Source: JAEHDI01 sp035455185 (lineage in GTDB: Bacteria > Acidobacteriota > Terriglobia > Bryobacterales > Bryobacteraceae). From it: a DNA stretch of 7,677 bases. The stretch covers positions 1 through 7,677 of the forward strand of contig DATIFQ010000134.1 in the NCBI GenBank assembly GCA_035455185.1, read 5' to 3'. The position numbers were made by a program, and so were the translations under genes. Shown in pieces: positions 4,868-7,677 of the stretch. The stretch's first letter is position 1, and each line of letters opens with the position of its first letter. The notes under the pieces are model-generated. The model was not told the DNA's origin and ran no database searches. It was given only the letters and a program-made list of their open reading frames with translations.

Positions 4868-6430
4868 ATGGATCTTCATTCCGTCATCCTTTCGATTGCA
4901 CAGGCTGAAGGGCCGCCTTCCGTGCTCGGCCAGATCATCAAGGCGATCATGGCCAACGAACATGTGGCGCTCGCGCGCATCTGGTTTCTCGACCAGGACG
5001 GAGCGTGCCTCGAGTGCGGCGAATCGGGCGAGGAGACCGCGCTCCACATGCGCGCCAGCGGAGGCCGTCCGCTCGCGCCCGGCGCCGACTGGAGCCGCAT
5101 CGACGGCGCCCACCACCGCGTGCCCCTCGACTCGGAGCGAAAGCTCGCACAGATGGCGCGTACGGCCGAGCCGGTGCTGATCCGTGATATCCAGGGGATT
5201 CATGACGCCGTGATGGACCGCGAATGGGCACGGCACGAACACATCGAGGGCTTCGTGGGCCATCCGCTGCTATTTCGCGGCAGCGTTGTCGGAGTGCTTG
5301 CCGTGTTCCTGCGCGTGCATCCGAACCAAGCGACGCTCGAATGGCTGAGCACCTTTGCTGCCCACGCCGCAGTCGCGATCGGCAACTGCCGCGCGTTCCA
5401 GCAGATCGACCGGCTGCGCCGCCAGCTCGAACAGGAGCGCGACTACTTGCGCGAGGAGGTGGTCGAGACCGGCGAGTTCCGGGACATTATCGGCCACAGT
5501 CCCGCGCTGATGCGTGTGCTCCAACAGATCGACCTCGTGGCCCAGACCGATTCGAGCGTCTTGATTCAAGGCGAGTCGGGCACCGGCAAGGAACTCGTCG
5601 GGCGCGCAATTCACCAACGCAGCCGCCGAGCGGCGAAACCGCTGATCCGGGTGAACTGCGGATCGATTCCAAAGGATCTCTTCGAGAGCGAGTTCTTTGG
5701 ACACGTGAAGGGATCGTTCACCGGCGCGATCCGCGATCGCATCGGGCGCTTTCAGCTCGCCGACGGCGGTACGCTGTTTCTAGACGAGATCGGCGAGATC
5801 CCGGCCGATCTGCAATCGAAGCTGCTGCGCGTGCTGCAGGAGGGTGAGTTCGAGCGAGTTGGCGACGAGCACACCCGCAAAGTAAACGTGCGCGTCATCG
5901 CAGCCACGAATCGGGACTTGCTGAGGGAGTCAGAGGCCGGCCGTTTCCGATCGGACCTCTTCTATCGGCTCAGTGTGTTTCCGCTGGAGGTCCCGGCGCT
6001 CCGCGACCGCCGCGAGGACATCGCCGTACTCGCAGCGCACTTCGTCCGCCAGGCCTGCGCCCGGCTCCACATGCCGGAAGCAAAGCTCCCTCGCCGTGAA
6101 CTCGACCGCCTTATTAACTATCCTTGGCCGGGCAACGTGCGCGAGTTGCAGAACGTCGTCGAACGCGCCGTGATTCTCGCGCACGGCGGAAATCTCACCT
6201 TCGATCTCGGCTCCGCTCGCCCGCCGATCACGGCGCCTCACGACGAAACCCGCTTTTACACGGAAGCGCAGTGGCGGGACATGGAACGCGAGAACCTCCT
6301 TCGGGCGTTGAAGCAGGCTGGCGGCAAGGTTTCCGGCGCCGGCGGGGCGGCGGACCTGCTTGGGCTCAACCCCAACACGCTGGCGTCACGACTTCGAACA
6401 CTCGGAATCTCGCGCGGGTTTGGCGGCTAG
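4868..6430 (+). CDS. sigma54-dependent transcriptional activator (GAF - AAA+ - Fis HTH)
   Basis: The product has 520 residues. A GAF sensor domain spans about 14-176, and a charged coiled linker (DRLRRQLEQERDYLREEVVE, 181-200) leads into the AAA+ domain, which begins at IIGHSPALMRVL (207-218). Walker A is GESGTGKE (235-242). The sigma54-contacting loop is GSFTGA (282-287) in place of GAFTGA. Walker B is GGTLFLDE (300-307). Sensor I is VRVIAATNRDL (341-351), the arginine region is SDLFYRLSVFPLEVPALRDR (362-381) and sensor II is WPGNVRELQN (420-429). A Fis-type helix-turn-helix ends the protein (about 473-516, with GAADLLGLNPNTLASRLRTLGI). There is no phosphoacceptor receiver domain, so it probably answers a small ligand bound by GAF, as NorR or FhlA do. 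ATG 4868 follows AGGG by 7 nt; the preceding in-frame TTG is not needed. It is divergent from the hydrolase-MOSC-DUF429 cluster, its likely target. Confidence 0.95.
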   Translation: MDLHSVILSIAQAEGPPSVLGQIIKAIMANEHVALARIWFLDQDGACLECGESGEETALHMRASGGRPLAPGADWSRIDGAHHRVPLDSERKLAQMARTAEPVLIRDIQGIHDAVMDREWARHEHIEGFVGHPLLFRGSVVGVLAVFLRVHPNQATLEWLSTFAAHAAVAIGNCRAFQQIDRLRRQLEQERDYLREEVVETGEFRDIIGHSPALMRVLQQIDLVAQTDSSVLIQGESGTGKELVGRAIHQRSRRAAKPLIRVNCGSIPKDLFESEFFGHVKGSFTGAIRDRIGRFQLADGGTLFLDEIGEIPADLQSKLLRVLQEGEFERVGDEHTRKVNVRVIAATNRDLLRESEAGRFRSDLFYRLSVFPLEVPALRDRREDIAVLAAHFVRQACARLHMPEAKLPRRELDRLINYPWPGNVRELQNVVERAVILAHGGNLTFDLGSARPPITAPHDETRFYTEAQWRDMERENLLRALKQAGGKVSGAGGAADLLGLNPNTLASRLRTLGISRGFGG

Positions 6431-6463
6431 TCCGAGGACGAATCCCCCCTCACGGCCAGACTT

Positions 6464-6502
6464 GATGCTCCCAATTCCCCGCCCAGCAGCCCGGGAGCCA
6501 TC
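6464..6502 (+). terminator. weak hairpin after the activator gene
   Basis: GATGCTCCC (6464-6472) pairs with GGGAGCCATC (6493-6502) apart from one bulged C, around a 20-nt loop. No T-run follows, so intrinsic termination is doubtful. Confidence 0.25.
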
Positions 6503-6581
6503 GGACGCCACTCGAACCCATAATGCCAACTGTGCCTAATCTTATGCATGCGGCTGCGGTCCTGGCGTATATTAAGCGGAA

Positions 6582-7242
6582 ATGGATTTCGTTAGCCTGA
6601 GGCCCTGGATCGAACACAACCAGCCCCTCATCAACTTCGGCCTGCTGATCGGAGCGGTCGTGTACACCGTCGTGACAGGTTGGATTCTCCGGATCAATGT
6701 TCGCCAGATGAGAGTGACGGTTCAGCCGGCGTTGACGCTGAAGAGGGAGCGCCGATCAGATGGAAGCCGAGAGCCACCATATCTAACGAGTGGATCTCTG
6801 GTCTTTTGCAACACAGGGAATGGGACGGGCTTAAACGTCTCCTCAACCATCTATGTGCATTCGGGCAGCGGACTGGCTTGGATGCCGAAGTTCAGTCGGG
6901 ACAGGATGCGGTCAGCAGTAGCCGTGCAGTCAGGACGAAGACTTCGTCGTAGCGAATCTCGAAAAAGTGTTCTCCGTAGAGCAGAATTCGTACGGAGAGG
7001 ATCTGTACAAGCAGCTGCACGAGTACGAAGTGTTTCTGAGATATGCCAGCATTGTGGGTACGCGCTATCTCACCTATGTTTCGGCCGGTATGGCCGGAGA
7101 GATCCGAGCTGACTATGTTGGCACGGACTCATTGATGCAACGCCTCCTGATCTGGATCGGCGTCGCATGGCGGTATTACGCGGTCCACATCCCGATTTGG
7201 AGAAAACTGCGTAGGCAGAAAAAGCAGAAGCAACACACCTAA
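6582..7242 (+). pseudogene. single-pass membrane protein, interrupted by a frameshift
   Basis: I do not recognise the family. The N-terminal part starts at ATG 6582 and runs in frame to about residue 117. It has one strong membrane segment at about 16-37 (LINFGLLIGAVVYTVVTGWI) followed by a basic stretch and a beta-rich part (SGSLVFCNTGNGTGLNVSST). After about 6932 this frame becomes Arg/Ser-rich. The next frame reads sensibly from DEDFVVANLEKVF (from 6934), through LHEYEVFLRYASIVGTRYLT and LLIWIGVAWRYYAVHIPIWR, to TAA 7240-7242. Dropping one G of the pair 6933-6934 joins the two into one protein of about 219 residues. The downstream frame has a TAG at 6919-6921, so the switch must lie after that. 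This is either a real recent mutation or a sequencing error. Its base composition looks less G+C-rich than the activator's. Confidence 0.65.
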
Positions 7243-7271
7243 AGGGCTGGCCACAAACCTCGAACAGCCCT
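7243..7271 (+). terminator. stem-loop directly after the membrane-protein stop
   Basis: AGGGCTG (7243-7249) and CAGCCCT (7265-7271) are perfectly complementary around a 15-nt loop, starting at the base after the stop codon. No T-run follows, so it may be an mRNA-end stabiliser or only a partial terminator. Confidence 0.35.
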
Positions 7272-7278
7272 GCCCGAC

Positions 7279-7287
7279 TTATCCACA
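7279..7287 (+). promoter_or_regulatory. isolated consensus DnaA box
   Basis: TTATCCACA is a perfect match to the DnaA box. I see no second box, AT-rich tract or iteron set nearby, so it does not mark an origin. It may be chance or a lone DnaA-regulated site. Confidence 0.3.
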
Positions 7288-7321
7288 GTTGACCGCCAGC
7301 GCAGATGCCGAATAGTAGGGG

Positions 7322-7353
7322 GTGTCTCTAATGCCGAGAGACACAAGCTTTTG
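7322..7353 (+). terminator. probable intrinsic terminator-like hairpin
   Basis: GTGTCTCT (7322-7329) and AGAGACAC (7337-7344) form a perfect 8-bp stem around a 7-nt loop. They are followed by AAGCTTTT, a short delayed T-run. It could end transcription arriving from the membrane-protein gene about 80 bp upstream. The stem is not G+C-rich, so strength is uncertain. Confidence 0.4.
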
Positions 7354-7563
7354 TCGGATAATGCCCATCGAAAGACAAATGAGCAGCTTAGGCCCCTCCC
7401 GCCACCTCAAAGAGCTTGGGGTGAAGCAGGAGAAACCCCTCCCAGGTCGAGTCGTCCCACCGTTTTCTTTCTTCAAGGGTTTCCACGTAGTCGACTTTGG
7501 CACCACGCCTCCAACGTATTGAAAACAGGGCAACGTGTTTAGAATGGGCCGCGGTCGCGATAG
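7345..7563. other. gene-poor stretch next to attR
   Basis: Short open frames exist on both strands, the longest being 84 codons on the minus strand (7279-7533). Their products overlap one another, are Pro/Arg/Gly-rich and match nothing I know, and none has a good ribosome binding site. I see no integrase or excisionase remnant. It is treated as non-coding element end. Confidence 0.5.
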
Positions 7564-7584
7564 CGAATCCCACCCTCACCGCCA
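7564..7584 (+). repeat. putative attR: partial tRNA-Ser 3' end copy
   Basis: These 21 bases equal 121-141 exactly, from the T-loop cytosine through the acceptor strand and CCA. The rest of the tRNA is missing (the T-stem 5' strand is absent), so this is a fragment and not a gene. Same orientation as the intact gene, as expected for the distal end of an element integrated into a tRNA 3' end. Confidence 0.75.
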
Positions 7585-7655
7585 GCTATCCGAAGACAAA
7601 ACAATCTGCATCCATGCTCTTCGGCAATTCCACGCCACTCGGTTGTGTTCCACGT

Positions 7656-7670
7656 GCCGCTGAAAGCGGC
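7656..7670. repeat. short perfect hairpin outside attR
   Basis: GCCGCT and AGCGGC flank a GAA triloop. It lies beyond the putative attR, in what would be chromosomal or neighbouring-element DNA. The remaining sequence to the window end (7585-7677) holds no gene that can be supported. Confidence 0.4.
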
Positions 7671-7677
7671 CGACGCT

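Noticed and set aside
6680..6952. 90-codon frame inside the membrane-protein gene
   Set aside because: Its product overlaps the better frame at 6582, lacks a membrane or domain pattern and does not help bridge the frameshift.
7279..7579. Overlapping minus-strand frames ending near attR, 84 and 63 codons
   Set aside because: They contradict each other in frame, one starts inside the tRNA-derived repeat, and neither resembles a known protein or has a ribosome binding site.
7614..7677. Open frame from ATG 7614 running off the window
   Set aside because: Only 21 codons are visible, with no ribosome binding site or recognisable sequence; it cannot be supported from this window.
1..7677. CRISPR array, insertion sequence ends, riboswitch or second tRNA
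   Set aside because: No regularly spaced repeats, transposase frames or terminal inverted repeats, or further cloverleaf were found; the only other tRNA-like sequence is the 21-bp fragment at 7564-7584.

Overview
The window is bacterial and has moderately high G+C. It contains a tRNA-Ser(CGA) gene with encoded CCA and about seven protein genes or remnants. The gene content is a DUF1080 secreted protein, a DUF429 protein, a MOSC protein, an Asp-nucleophile alpha/beta hydrolase and a GAF-sigma54 activator. This would fit an environmental bacterium of the Nitrospirota, Acidobacteriota or Planctomycetota type. The sequence itself does not fix the taxon, and that placement is a weak inference.

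The most important structure spans the whole window. The last 21 bases of the tRNA-Ser gene (121-141, T-loop to CCA) are repeated exactly at 7564-7584. This is the usual signature of an integrative element that used a tRNA 3' end as its attachment site. It makes about 7.44 kb between the repeats a candidate genomic island with attL at 121-141 and attR at 7564-7584. I can see no integrase, excisionase or replication gene between them, so the island would be cargo-only or decayed. The segment next to attL (142-640) carries an HNH-nuclease fragment with no start codon, and the segment next to attR (7243-7563) has no gene I can support. Both look like the worn ends of an element.

Layout: tRNA-Ser 52-141; degraded stretch with a 15-bp tandem repeat and an HNH remnant 142-640; an unidentified exported protein 647-1264 (+); an exported DUF1080 protein 1499-2329 (+); a three-gene minus-strand cluster, alpha/beta hydrolase (4686-3814), MOSC protein (3760-3116) and DUF429 protein (3119-2373); a divergent GAF/AAA+/Fis sigma54-dependent activator 4868-6430 (+); a frameshifted single-pass membrane protein 6582-7242 (+); hairpins, a lone DnaA-box match and attR to the end.

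The best candidate for a functional system is the divergent unit at 2373-6430. The activator faces away from the three-gene cluster. The 181-bp gap between them holds a GG-N10-GC element on the minus strand, correctly placed for a -24/-12 promoter of the hydrolase operon. About 70-110 bp further upstream lie a perfect 12-bp palindrome and an additional copy of its half-site, where an enhancer-binding protein should bind. The MOSC and DUF429 genes share an ATGA stop/start overlap, so they are probably co-translated. The inferred model is that a small molecule sensed by the GAF domain switches on a hydrolase-MOSC-DUF429 pathway. The ligand and substrates are unknown.
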